Source: Myxococcota bacterium
GTDB taxonomy: Bacteria; Myxococcota_A; UBA9160; UBA4427
DNA length: 34,865 bases
Direction of reading: 5' to 3'
NCBI GenBank assembly: GCA_028823175.1
Contig: JAPKBZ010000043.1
Coordinates: 1 to 34,865, forward strand
The notes under the pieces were generated by a model. That model made no database searches. It was not told the origin of the DNA and saw only the letters and a program-made list of their open reading frames with translations. The translations under genes were made by a program, and so were the position numbers. Shown here piece after piece: positions 7,779 to 16,675 of the stretch. The stretch's first letter is position 1; each line of letters begins with the position of its first letter.

Positions 7779-10322
7779 ATGACCGAATCACTTTTCGCCC
7801 GCCCAAGCCGCCGTGCCGTCCGCGTCGCGCTCCCCGTCCCCATCGACTCCCTCTTCAGCTATCGCGTCCCCGATGGCGAGGCCGCCGTACTTTCTCCCGG
7901 CCAGCGCGTACTCGTCCCCTTTTCGGGGCGAAGGCTCACCGGCGTCATCGTCGAGTGCCTCGACATCCCGGGCCAAGGCGATGCCCAGCATACCGGGCCG
8001 AACTCCGATTCCCCCGAACAAATCGAGGCCCCCGACCCGATCCGGGAGGAAATCGAAAAAGTCCTGGACTCGCAGCCCGTCCTCTCGCCCGAAATGATGA
8101 GCCTTCTGATCCAGGCGGCCGAAGAGGTGCTCTGCCCGCCCGGCATGGCCCTTGCGGCCGCCCTCCCAACGGGTTCATCGCCCCGGCCCATCAAGCGCCT
8201 CGCCCTCACGCCCCGAGGCGAGGAGGCGCGCCGGAGTGGAGGCGCTCAGGGAGTGCCCGCCCGGATCCTCGATACCCTCGCGGAGAACTCGATGGAGAGC
8301 GGTGCCCTGCTCAGACGGCTTCCCGAAGCCCGGGGGATCGTCGAACAACTCCTCGGGGACGGCCTTCTGCGCCAGGTCGACGCCATCCGGGGGCCCACCG
8401 CCCGGGTCAGCCGCGAGCGCGTCGCCCAGGTGGTCGAAGGGGCCGATGTCGAGGCGCTCTGTGCCTCCAAACTGGCCCGGGCGCCCAAGCAGGCGCACCT
8501 CTTGCGGGCCCTGGCGAAGAGCGGCCCCTTGGCCACCGCCGGACTCAGCCAGCGCACCGGCGCCCAACCCGCCCATCTCCGTTCGCTGGTCACCCGGGGC
8601 CTGGTCGAAATCTTCGAGCGCAGCACCCCGCGCAATGTGCTCGGTCCCCCGGTCCAACGCGAGGCCCCGCTGCCCCTCACCGAGGATCAGGCCGGGGTGC
8701 TCGAACCCATCACCGCCTGCGTCCGGGAAAGCCGGAGTCACACCTTCCTCCTGCACGGCGTCACGGGCAGCGGCAAGACCGAAATCTACCTGCGCGCTGT
8801 TCAGGCCGCCTTGGAAGCCGGGCGTCAAGCCCTCGTGCTCGTCCCCGAGATCTCCCTCACCCACCAGATCGTAGCCCGGCTGCGCGCTCGCTTCGGTGAT
8901 GACCTCGCGGTCCTCCACAGCGGACTCCAGCCGAGCGAAAGGCTGGAACAGTGGGAGAGGCTCAGGGCCGGAGATACGCCCATCGCGGTGGGAGCGCGAA
9001 GCGCCCTCTTCGCCCCGCTCAGCGATATTGGGGTGATCATCGTCGATGAGGAACACGACTCCGCCTACAAGAACGAGCAGGGCTTTCGCTACCACGCGGG
9101 GCGACTCGCCGAACGTCTGTCGGTTCTGGCCCGCTGCCCGGTGGTGCTGGGTTCGGCCACGCCCGCCCTCGAGAACCGCTACCGCGCCGACCTCGGCGAG
9201 ATCGAACGCGTGGTTCTCCCCCGTCGGATCGGCGGGCGCCCTCTCCCGGCGGTAGAAATCGTCGACCTCCAGGAGGAGCGCCGAAAAGCGTCCCGGGGAC
9301 GCAAGTTGATCCTCTCCCGCCCCCTGCGCCAGGCCATGCAACAGACCCTCGATGAATCCGCCCAGATCATTCTCTTCTTGAACCGGAGAGGGTTCTCCAC
9401 CCGCATCTTCTGCTTCGACTGTGGCTTCGCCGAACACTGCCCGGACTGCGATGTCGCCCTGGTCTACCACGCCTCGGAGCACCGTCTGCGCTGCCACTAC
9501 TGCGAATTCCAGAAACCCCCGCCCGAGGCCTGCGGAAATTGTGGAAACACCGACACCGCCCTGCTGGGTGCCGGAACCGAACGCCTCGAGGAAGAGGTCC
9601 GGGCCCTCCTGCCCTCGGCGCGAACCGCGCGCCTTGACCGGGATACCGCCCAACGCCGGGGGCACGTTCGGGCCGTCCTCGACGGTCTCTCGGCGGGGGA
9701 GATCGATATCCTGATCGGCACCCAGATGATCGCCAAGGGCCACGACTTTCCCGGCGTGCAACTCGTCGGCGTGATCGCCGCGGACGTCGGCCTCCACATG
9801 CCGGATTTTCGGGCCTCCGAGCGCTGTTTCCAGGTGCTGACCCAAGTGGCCGGGCGCGCCGGGCGCGCACAGGTCCCCGGGCGCGTCATCCTTCAGAGTT
9901 TTCTGCCCGAGCACTATGCGATCCGGCCGGTGCTCAAGCACGATTACGAGACTTTCTACCGCGAGGAACTCGTCCACCGGTCGGCCCTGGGCTACCCGCC
10001 CTTCGGGCGCGTCACCCAGGTCATCGTCTCGGGCGAAGAACTCGAGAAGACGGTCCGGGCGGCCCAGGCCTTGGCCGACCGGGGCCGGGAGGCGGCCGCT
10101 GAGTTTTCCGATGCAGGCGCCGCGCCGGGCGCCTGCGAGGTTCTGGGCCCGGTGCCCGCGGCCTTCCCGCGACTGCGCGGGCGACACCGGCAACAGATCA
10201 TCGTCAAAGGGAAGGACGGCGAGCGCGTGCGAGCGGTCTCCCGAATCCTGGCCGAGGGAGGACGCCGAGCCGAACGCGCGATTCAGGTCGCGGTGGATGT
10301 CAATCCCATGGATATGCTATAA
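7779..10322 (+). CDS. priA: Primosomal protein N' (replication restart helicase PriA)
   Basis: 847 residues. PriA is the 3'-to-5' DNA helicase that recognises stalled forks and reloads the replisome. The N-terminal DNA-binding domain begins ARPSRRAVRVALPVPIDSLF. The Walker A motif is GVTGSGKTE (Lys333) and Walker B is DEEH (423-426). Eight zinc-binding cysteines are in place (545, 548, 554, 557, 572, 575, 585, 588). The C-terminal helicase motifs include GTQMIAKGHDFPGV and QVAGRAGRA. Length is usual, slightly longer than the E. coli protein. The frame is open far upstream, but the family N terminus fits the ATG at 7779. That ATG has no Shine-Dalgarno, and a TATACT hexamer lies only 7 nt before it. 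The gene heads a run with def, fmt, rsmB and rpe. Confidence 0.97.
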   Translation: MTESLFARPSRRAVRVALPVPIDSLFSYRVPDGEAAVLSPGQRVLVPFSGRRLTGVIVECLDIPGQGDAQHTGPNSDSPEQIEAPDPIREEIEKVLDSQPVLSPEMMSLLIQAAEEVLCPPGMALAAALPTGSSPRPIKRLALTPRGEEARRSGGAQGVPARILDTLAENSMESGALLRRLPEARGIVEQLLGDGLLRQVDAIRGPTARVSRERVAQVVEGADVEALCASKLARAPKQAHLLRALAKSGPLATAGLSQRTGAQPAHLRSLVTRGLVEIFERSTPRNVLGPPVQREAPLPLTEDQAGVLEPITACVRESRSHTFLLHGVTGSGKTEIYLRAVQAALEAGRQALVLVPEISLTHQIVARLRARFGDDLAVLHSGLQPSERLEQWERLRAGDTPIAVGARSALFAPLSDIGVIIVDEEHDSAYKNEQGFRYHAGRLAERLSVLARCPVVLGSATPALENRYRADLGEIERVVLPRRIGGRPLPAVEIVDLQEERRKASRGRKLILSRPLRQAMQQTLDESAQIILFLNRRGFSTRIFCFDCGFAEHCPDCDVALVYHASEHRLRCHYCEFQKPPPEACGNCGNTDTALLGAGTERLEEEVRALLPSARTARLDRDTAQRRGHVRAVLDGLSAGEIDILIGTQMIAKGHDFPGVQLVGVIAADVGLHMPDFRASERCFQVLTQVAGRAGRAQVPGRVILQSFLPEHYAIRPVLKHDYETFYREELVHRSALGYPPFGRVTQVIVSGEELEKTVRAAQALADRGREAAAEFSDAGAAPGACEVLGPVPAAFPRLRGRHRQQIIVKGKDGERVRAVSRILAEGGRRAERAIQVAVDVNPMDML

Positions 10323-10423
10323 AGAGAATCCTTAATTACAGCAGGCACTTAGAGTTCCAACAGACCACAACCCCGAACGCATCTCCCCGGCGCCCCAGGC
10401 ACCTGCCGGAAACTGGAATCCGA

Positions 10424-10945
10424 ATGCCTCTGCGAGAAATCGTTCAATTCCCCGACCCCCGGCTCAAACGGGTTTGCGAACCCGTGGGCGAAATCACCGA
10501 CGCGATTCGGGACCTCGCCCGAGACATGTGCGAGGTGATGTACGACGAGCCCGGCATCGGGCTGGCCGCGCCCCAGGTGGGCGAGAGCATCCGACTCTTC
10601 GTGATCGATACCGAGTGGGGCGAAGAGGGCGAAGAGCGCTGCCCCCAGGTCATGATCAACCCCGAATTCACCGCCCAGGAAGGAAAGCTCGTCTGGGAGG
10701 AAGCCTGCCTCTCGGTTCCCGACTACAGCGCCGAGGTCGAACGCCATGCCCGGGTAACGATTCGGGCCCTGGACCTCGACGGCAAGGAGATCGTCGAGGA
10801 GGCCGAGGGCCTCCGGGCCGTTTGCCTGCAACACGAATTCGATCACCTCGACGGCACTCTCTTCATCGACCGCATCAGCCGGCTCAAGCGCAGCCTTTAC
10901 GTCAAGAAGCGCAAGAAGCAATTGATCGAAGAGAGCGAGGACTAG
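10424..10945 (+). CDS. def: Peptide deformylase
   Basis: 173 residues, the usual length. It removes the N-formyl group from nascent proteins in the cytoplasm. All three family motifs are present: motif 1 is GIGLAAPQVG (residues 44-53), motif 2 is EEACLSVP with metal ligand Cys95, and motif 3 is QHEFDHLDG with metal ligands His137 and His141 and catalytic Glu138. Motif 2 is normally EGCLS; here the Gly is Ala94, a mild change next to the metal ligand. The extended YVKKRKK tail is ordinary. It follows priA by 101 nt and precedes fmt by 4 nt. Fmt and Def act at opposite ends of the same formyl-methionine cycle. Confidence 0.97.
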   Translation: MPLREIVQFPDPRLKRVCEPVGEITDAIRDLARDMCEVMYDEPGIGLAAPQVGESIRLFVIDTEWGEEGEERCPQVMINPEFTAQEGKLVWEEACLSVPDYSAEVERHARVTIRALDLDGKEIVEEAEGLRAVCLQHEFDHLDGTLFIDRISRLKRSLYVKKRKKQLIEESED

Positions 10946-10949
10946 GCCC

Positions 10950-11954
10950 CTGCCCTCTCCCGCGCTTCGGATCGTCTTCTTCGGCACCCCCGAGATCGCG
11001 CTTCCCGCCCTCGAAAGCCTGCTTGCCAGCCGCCACCCCGTGGTCGCCGTCGTCAGCCAACCCGATCGCAAACGCGGCCGAGGGCGCAAGGAGTCGCCTT
11101 CGCCCGTGGCCGAGCGCGCCCTGGCGTTGGGCACTCCCCTGCTGCGCCCGGAACGCGTCGGCGATGGGAACACCGCCGCCGCCCTGGCCGAGTGTGCACC
11201 CGACCTGGGCGTCGTTGTCGCATTTGGCCAGTTCATCCCGAAAGCGATCCGAACCCTGCCCCGGCTCGGCTACATGATCAACGGGCATGCCAGCCTGCTG
11301 CCCCGCTACCGGGGAGCCTCACCCATCGCCCAGGCCATTCTCGACGGCGAGCGATACACCGGCGTTTCGGTCATGCGGGTTGAAAAGGAAATGGACACGG
11401 GTCCCGTGGCCCTCGCCCGACAGATCGAGATCGGCGAGCGCGAAAATACCGGAGAGCTGACCCAACGGCTCTCCGAACTCGCCGCCCAGGCCCTGCTCGA
11501 AGCCGTCGAAACGATTGCGGCAGGCCGCGCGCGCTGGACCGAACAAAACGCCGAGCAGGCGAGCCTGGCCCCCAAGATCAGCCGGGCTGACGCCGAAATC
11601 GACTGGACCCGAAGCGCCGTGCGTTGCGCACGGCAAATCCACGCGATGGCGCCCAAGCCGGGCGCCTTTACCCGCTTCGCCGACGCCGCGGGCAAAGCTG
11701 CCGAACTCAAAATTCTGCGCGCCCGGGTCGAGGGCCACGGCTCCGCGAGGGAAGTCGAGCCCGGCCTGCTCAAACTCGCCGCATCTCCCGAGGACCCCGC
11801 CCTGCGAATCGGCACGGGCGAGGGCTGGCTGGTCCCGCTCGAGGTCCAGCGCTCCGGAGGCAAGAGCATGGATCCCGAAGCCTTCCTGCGCGGTCACCCC
11901 CTCCAGGCGGGAACCGTCCTGAGCGCCAGTGGGCAGCGGGGGAACGGTTCATGA
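10950..11954 (+). CDS. fmt: Methionyl-tRNA formyltransferase (apparent CTG start)
   Basis: 334 residues if begun at the CTG at 10950. The enzyme formylates Met-tRNAfMet using 10-formyl-tetrahydrofolate. The conserved N-terminal strand LRIVFFGTPEIALPALESL starts 5 residues after this CTG. The frame has a stop at 10923-10925, and the first ATG/GTG/TTG inside it, the GTG at 11040, would delete that whole Rossmann strand. CTG is therefore the only reasonable initiator here, 9 nt after GAGCGAGG and 4 nt after the def stop codon. The catalytic region INGHASLLPRYRGASPI (Asn and His) and the MDTG Asp motif are intact, and the C-terminal OB-like domain is present. The stop overlaps the rsmB ATG as ATGA, showing translational coupling. 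Confidence 0.93.
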   Translation: MPSPALRIVFFGTPEIALPALESLLASRHPVVAVVSQPDRKRGRGRKESPSPVAERALALGTPLLRPERVGDGNTAAALAECAPDLGVVVAFGQFIPKAIRTLPRLGYMINGHASLLPRYRGASPIAQAILDGERYTGVSVMRVEKEMDTGPVALARQIEIGERENTGELTQRLSELAAQALLEAVETIAAGRARWTEQNAEQASLAPKISRADAEIDWTRSAVRCARQIHAMAPKPGAFTRFADAAGKAAELKILRARVEGHGSAREVEPGLLKLAASPEDPALRIGTGEGWLVPLEVQRSGGKSMDPEAFLRGHPLQAGTVLSASGQRGNGS

Positions 11955-13405
11955 GCGCAAAGCCTATCCGTCCCGGCGCGGGGCGCGGTCGCAGTCCGGG
12001 GGAGAGCGCGGCGCGGCGGCGCGCCGGCAGCCCGACCGTCGCGCGCCTGACCGCAGTCCGAGTGCTTGAGCGGGTCGAGCGAGTCCGGGCCTACGCCGAC
12101 GTCGCCCTTCATCACGCCCTGGCCCAGAGCAATATGGCGAGCCCCGATCGTCGGCTCACCACCGAGCTCGTGTACGGCACCCTTCGCTGGCGAGGCCGGC
12201 TCGATTTCGTACTCGCCTCGGCCCTCGATCGCGAGCTGACGTCCATCGAGCCCCTGGTCCTCACCACCCTGCGAATGGGGGTCTACCAAATTCTCTTCTC
12301 GGACCGGATCCCCGACACCGCCGCCGTCGACGAAGCCGTGCGCTGCACACGAGCGCTCGGGGCCGAGCGCGCAACCGGGCTCGTCAACGCAACACTCCGG
12401 CGTATCGCCCGGGAGAGCGGCGATCTGGTCTTCCCGACTTGGCAGGACGACCCCCAGGCCCACCTCGAACACGCGCTCTCCGTCCCCAGCTGGATCGCCC
12501 AGCGTTGGCGGGCCGATTATGGTTCGGCGGCGATCGCCCTGGCCGAGGCGTCCAACCAGCCTCCGCCGCACACGATCCGTGTCAATCCCCGGAAGAGCTC
12601 GCGCGACGCATTGCTCGAAGCCCTGAGCGACGAATTCCCTGAGGCCCACGCCTGCACCCTGGCCTCTCGAGGCATCGTACTCGGACGCCGAGGCGATGCG
12701 GGACGAGACCCCCTCTTCCGCGAGGGCCTCTACACCGTCCAGGACGAGGCTTCCCAGATCGTGGTCGACCTGCTCGCCCTCGAGCCCGATTCCCGGGTGC
12801 TCGACGTGTGCGCCGCCCCCGGCACCAAGACCACGGCCATCGCCGAGGAACTCTCGGAGGCGGGCAGCGTGCTCGCCCTGGACCGCCACGCCGGGAGACT
12901 TCGTCTGGTCGCTCAGGGCGCCCGCCGGCTCGGGCTCCCGGGGATCAGCACCTTGGTCCGGGATGCGACGCGGTCCCTTGCAGACCTGCCCCCGGCCGCC
13001 GGAGAGCCGTCCAACCCGGGCGGTCCCGCCTTCGACCGGGTGCTGGTCGACGCCCCGTGTTCGGGACTCGGCGCCCTACGCAGAAATCCCGATGCCCGCT
13101 GGCGGGTCCGCGAGTCGGATCCGGCGAAACTCGGCGGCATCCAGTCGAAGCTGCTCGCCCAGGCCGCACGGGTCGTATCGCCCGGCGGAAGCCTCGTCTA
13201 CAGTACGTGTACGGTGCTGAAAGAAGAAAACGAGGACGTCATCGAGAGATTCCTGGCCGACCGGCCCGATTTCCAGGGGGTCGGTCCATCCTCCCTGCCG
13301 CCCGCACTCGCTGAGGTGACCGACCCCAAGGGTTTCATCCGCTGCCAACCCCACATCAACGACACCGACGGTTTCTTCGCCGCGCGGCTGGAGAGGAAAA
13401 ACTGA
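11951..13405 (+). CDS. rsmB: 16S rRNA m5C967 methyltransferase RsmB
   Basis: 484 residues from the ATG at 11951, which overlaps the fmt stop codon (ATGA). An N-terminal NusB-like RNA-binding domain (about residues 30-165: VARLTAVRVLERVERVRAYADVAL, then LTTELVYGTLRWRGRLDF) is followed by an SAM-dependent RNA m5C methyltransferase domain. This has VLDVCAAPGTKTTAIAE (SAM loop), VDAPCSGLGALRRNPDARW (Cys370) and YSTCTV (Cys420). The two cysteines are the release and nucleophile pair of this family. The first 30 residues are basic and glycine-rich and probably disordered, making it longer than the E. coli enzyme. The neighbours def, fmt and rpe match the order seen in many bacteria. Confidence 0.95.
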   Translation: MSAKPIRPGAGRGRSPGESAARRRAGSPTVARLTAVRVLERVERVRAYADVALHHALAQSNMASPDRRLTTELVYGTLRWRGRLDFVLASALDRELTSIEPLVLTTLRMGVYQILFSDRIPDTAAVDEAVRCTRALGAERATGLVNATLRRIARESGDLVFPTWQDDPQAHLEHALSVPSWIAQRWRADYGSAAIALAEASNQPPPHTIRVNPRKSSRDALLEALSDEFPEAHACTLASRGIVLGRRGDAGRDPLFREGLYTVQDEASQIVVDLLALEPDSRVLDVCAAPGTKTTAIAEELSEAGSVLALDRHAGRLRLVAQGARRLGLPGISTLVRDATRSLADLPPAAGEPSNPGGPAFDRVLVDAPCSGLGALRRNPDARWRVRESDPAKLGGIQSKLLAQAARVVSPGGSLVYSTCTVLKEENEDVIERFLADRPDFQGVGPSSLPPALAEVTDPKGFIRCQPHINDTDGFFAARLERKN

Positions 13406-13408
13406 GCG

Positions 13409-14074
13409 ATGCCTAGCCTGAAGATCGCACCCTCCATCCTGGCCTCTGATTTTTCGAGGTTGGGAGACGAGGTCCGAGCCGCCGAGGCGGCTGGGGCCGA
13501 TTGGATTCATATCGATGTCATGGACGGTCACTTCGTGCCGAATATCACGATCGGCCCCGGCATCGTAGAGGCGGTTCGTCGCTGCACGAACCTTCCCCTC
13601 GATGTCCACCTGATGATCGAAAACCCCGATCGCTATGTCGCCGACTTCGCTGCCGCGGGAGCCGACATCATCGGAGTGCATGTAGAGGCCTGCCCCCACC
13701 TGCACCGGAGCATCCAAATGATCCGCGAAGCAGGCGCGCGAACATGCGTGGTTCTCAACCCCGCCACCTCGCCGTCGTCGGTGAAGTCGATCCTCGCCGA
13801 TGTCGACCAGGTTCTCGTGATGACCGTCAACCCCGGCTTCGGGGGACAAAAATTCATCCGTGGCGCCCTGCCCGCGGTCAGCGAAATCCGTGCCTGGGCG
13901 AACCAAGCCGGGCTCGATATCGACATCGAGGTCGACGGCGGGATCACCCCCGAAACCATCGGGGAAGCCGCCAGCGCAGGGGCCAACGCCTTCGTCGCGG
14001 GCACGGCCGTCTTTGGGGCCGAGAACTACAAGGCCGCCATCGACGGACTGCGCAGCCACGCCAAGGTCGACTGA
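13409..14074 (+). CDS. rpe: Ribulose-phosphate 3-epimerase
   Basis: 221 residues, the normal length for this TIM-barrel enzyme. It interconverts ribulose 5-phosphate and xylulose 5-phosphate in the pentose phosphate pathway or Calvin cycle. Motifs in order: IAPSILASDF, HIDVMDGHFVPN (metal-binding His and catalytic Asp), LDVHLMIENP, VMTVNPGFGGQKF (phosphate loop) and IEVDGGITPET (second catalytic Asp). The ATG at 13409 is 3 nt after the rsmB stop with GAGAGGAA upstream, so it is part of the same operon. The stop codon lies in an inverted repeat shared with the convergent exporter gene. Confidence 0.97.
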   Translation: MPSLKIAPSILASDFSRLGDEVRAAEAAGADWIHIDVMDGHFVPNITIGPGIVEAVRRCTNLPLDVHLMIENPDRYVADFAAAGADIIGVHVEACPHLHRSIQMIREAGARTCVVLNPATSPSSVKSILADVDQVLVMTVNPGFGGQKFIRGALPAVSEIRAWANQAGLDIDIEVDGGITPETIGEAASAGANAFVAGTAVFGAENYKAAIDGLRSHAKVD

Positions 14075-14089
14075 GCCCCCGGCGGCTCA
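14072..14089. terminator. Inverted repeat spanning both convergent stop codons (rpe / RND exporter)
   Basis: TGAGCC at 14072-14077 pairs exactly with GGCTCA at 14084-14089 around a 6-nt loop. The arms contain the rpe stop (TGA) and, on the other strand, the exporter stop. It may act as a short bidirectional terminator. There is no U tract on either side. Confidence 0.33.
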
Positions 14090-16447
14090 CACCCGCAAAC
14101 GGGTCAGGATGGCGGGCAGAAGAACCAGGTCTGTCAACAGGCAGAGCCCCATGGTTATGGCTGACAGGAAACCGAATTCCTGCAGGGTGGCGAAACTCGA
14201 CGCCGTCATCACGAGGAAGCCCAGGCAGAGCATCACCGAGGTGATCACGATGGGACGGCCCACCTGCCGGTTGCAGGCCAGGGCCGCCGCCTCGGGCGCG
14301 AGTCCGCGCGCTCGCTCTCGCCGGTAGCGGACGAGGAAATGGGCACTGTCATCGATGGCGATTCCCAGGGCCATGCAGCCAATCATGCTCACGGGCAGCG
14401 AAAGGGGTGCCCATCCGAGGCCGAGAAGACCAAAGAAATAGACCACCGGAACCAGGTTCGGGATCATGGCCACGAGCCCCAGGCTCGGGGAACGAAGGGC
14501 GAGACTGATCAAGACAAAGATCGCCCCAGCGGCAACCGCGATGCCCCGGGGTTGGGCTCGGCTGATCGCGTCGGCGCTATGGGCGAGGAGGATCGCATTG
14601 CCCGTGATGCGCGCCCGAGCGCCGTTGGGGAGCGGATGGGCGGCCAGAACCGAGCGAAGGCGATGTTCGAGAGCGATCACCTCCGAGGAGCCCACCGCCC
14701 CGGTCCGCACGATAATATTGGCGCGACCATGATCCACGGTCAAAAAGGGACTCAGGTCGTCCTTGGGCAACATAAAGAGCAACTCGGTGATGGCTCCGCG
14801 GTCGACCGGCGCGCGCTCGTGGGCGGGATCCCCGGAATGGAAAGCTCGATTGAGCCGCCCGAGCAGGTCGTTGAAGGAGAGCGTTCGGCTCACCCCGCTG
14901 ACCTGGCCCAGTTCCTGCTCCAGAGCTTCGAGCGCGGCCACGAGTTCTGGATCTCGGAAGCTCCCCTCACCCTGGCCGTCGATGACGACGTAGATGGGCA
15001 CCACCCCCGCCAGCAGGCGATTGACAGCATCGAAATCTCTGCGAATCGGATCGTCCGGGGCGAAGTAGGAGAGGTAGTCGGTGTCCACCTCGATCCGGGG
15101 AAGAGCCAGCAGCGCCAGAACACAGAGCGCGGCGAAGGCGGCGATCACCGATCGCCCGTGAAGAGCGACCCAGCCGCCCAAGTCACCCAGCTTCCGATCC
15201 AGCTGCAACCCGGCCCGGGGGCCCGACGCGTGGCGGTCGCGGGACGCAAGCGGGAGCCAGGCCAGACTCGCGGGGACCAAGACCAGCGCCAGTAGGGTGC
15301 TGGAGGCGATCCCCAGCATGGAAAAGAGCCCGAGCTGAAAGACGGCCGGCACGTCGGTCAAGAGCAGTGACCCGAAACCGAGCACGGTCGTTAGGCCCGC
15401 GACCAACGTGGGCAGCCTAACCTCGCGCAGCGCCATTTCGGCCCCCTCGGCCGAGTTGCGCGCCCGGGGGACAAGCTCCTCGTAGCGAGCGACCACGTGG
15501 ACCCCGTAAACGCTCCCTATGGCCAGCAGCAGCGGCCCGAGCAAGCCGCTCAAAAGCGTCAGGGCCTCGCCGGCCGCCGCCATCGCGCCGAAGGTCCAGA
15601 GATTCGCGACGAGCGCGGTCCCGAGCGGCAGCAGCACCCCTCGCAAGGTCCGAAAAAAGAACCACAGGACCGCGGCCATCACGCACAGGGCCAGGGGGAT
15701 CAAAATCGCCAGATCGGAGACGATGCCCCGGTAAACACGCACTTTCACATGGGGCCGCCCGGCCACGTGATAAACCTGACCCGCGCCCAAGGCTGCTTCC
15801 ATGACATCATCGATCGAGCCGTCGATCCCCGACGCGAGAAATGAGGCATCGTCCATGGCCCGAAATGCCACATTGAGCGCGGTGGCTCGGGCATCCTCGG
15901 CGACCAGGGTCTGCCGGTAGACATTGTCATCGAGGGCCCGGCGGCGCAGTTCGGCGAGGTCTGCGGGCGCTTCGGGCACCGACTCCATAAAGGGGCGAAT
16001 CTCAATCCAGTCCTGCTCGTCGCTCCAGCGCAGTGAGGTGGCATCGACCAGGCTCGAGACTCGACGGACCCCCTGAAGACGAGCGACCCTCCCGGACATC
16101 TGCTCAAGGGCAAGCAGGCAGCTTGGGGTAAAAACCTCTTCGCAGACCAGCGCCACCGCGTAGACCTCGTCGTGGCCGAAATCCCGAACGGCTTCGCGGT
16201 AGAGAGCTGCCGCGGGGTCGCCCCGGGCGAGCAGGGGCTCGGTCGACGGATCGATTCGAAGCCGGAGTCCCAGGGGCTGGCCTTCTATCAGGGCGAGGCC
16301 GGCGACCAGACTCAAGAGCCCCACACCTGCGAGTAGCTTCCTCGGGTGGGACGCCACCCAGCCCGGTCTGGCGGCGAGGGCCGCCGATGCGAGCACCAGC
16401 AGAAGAATCGCCCCCAGGACCCCGGCGATCACGGGAGGCGGGATCAA
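14087..16447 (-). CDS. RND superfamily (MMPL-type) exporter
   Basis: 786 residues from a TTG at 16447, chosen because GGGGAG lies 6 nt upstream; the frame extends 15 codons further (an earlier TTG at 16477 lacks such a site). Topology is the RND half-size pattern twice over: one helix (LLAGVGLLSLVAGLALIEG), a large periplasmic loop, then a block of five helices (DLAILIPLALCVMAAVLWFFF onward, with GSVYGVHVVARYEE in the MMPL style). The same arrangement repeats from VIAAFAALCVLALLALPRIEVDTDYLSYF, ending with GIAIDDSAHFLVRYRRERARG. Such predicted exporters (COG1033 type) move lipids or hydrophobic molecules across the inner membrane using the proton gradient. No adaptor or outer-membrane partner gene is adjacent. 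A small additional hydrophobic helix precedes the first repeat. Substrate unknown. Confidence 0.9.
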   Translation of the reverse strand: MIPPPVIAGVLGAILLLVLASAALAARPGWVASHPRKLLAGVGLLSLVAGLALIEGQPLGLRLRIDPSTEPLLARGDPAAALYREAVRDFGHDEVYAVALVCEEVFTPSCLLALEQMSGRVARLQGVRRVSSLVDATSLRWSDEQDWIEIRPFMESVPEAPADLAELRRRALDDNVYRQTLVAEDARATALNVAFRAMDDASFLASGIDGSIDDVMEAALGAGQVYHVAGRPHVKVRVYRGIVSDLAILIPLALCVMAAVLWFFFRTLRGVLLPLGTALVANLWTFGAMAAAGEALTLLSGLLGPLLLAIGSVYGVHVVARYEELVPRARNSAEGAEMALREVRLPTLVAGLTTVLGFGSLLLTDVPAVFQLGLFSMLGIASSTLLALVLVPASLAWLPLASRDRHASGPRAGLQLDRKLGDLGGWVALHGRSVIAAFAALCVLALLALPRIEVDTDYLSYFAPDDPIRRDFDAVNRLLAGVVPIYVVIDGQGEGSFRDPELVAALEALEQELGQVSGVSRTLSFNDLLGRLNRAFHSGDPAHERAPVDRGAITELLFMLPKDDLSPFLTVDHGRANIIVRTGAVGSSEVIALEHRLRSVLAAHPLPNGARARITGNAILLAHSADAISRAQPRGIAVAAGAIFVLISLALRSPSLGLVAMIPNLVPVVYFFGLLGLGWAPLSLPVSMIGCMALGIAIDDSAHFLVRYRRERARGLAPEAAALACNRQVGRPIVITSVMLCLGFLVMTASSFATLQEFGFLSAITMGLCLLTDLVLLPAILTRLRV

Positions 16448-16598
16448 AGGGCTCTCCCCGAACCTTGTTTCCGGCAAAAGCAGGGCCCAAACTCATGGCG
16501 GGAGTCCGGCTGAGTGCCAATCAGTTGCTGGCCCGAACCTGATTCCGGAGTCGAGCGCTTGAGTCCATGCCCAGAAGGCGGCATACTCGGCCGCCAGT

Positions 16599-16675
<77 letters not shown>

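Noticed and set aside
8175..10193. 672-residue ORF antisense to priA
   Set aside because: Shadow of an unmistakable PriA gene.
11624..11950. Upstream extension of the rsmB frame by 109 codons
   Set aside because: It lies wholly within fmt in another frame; the ATGA overlap at 11951 is the natural start.
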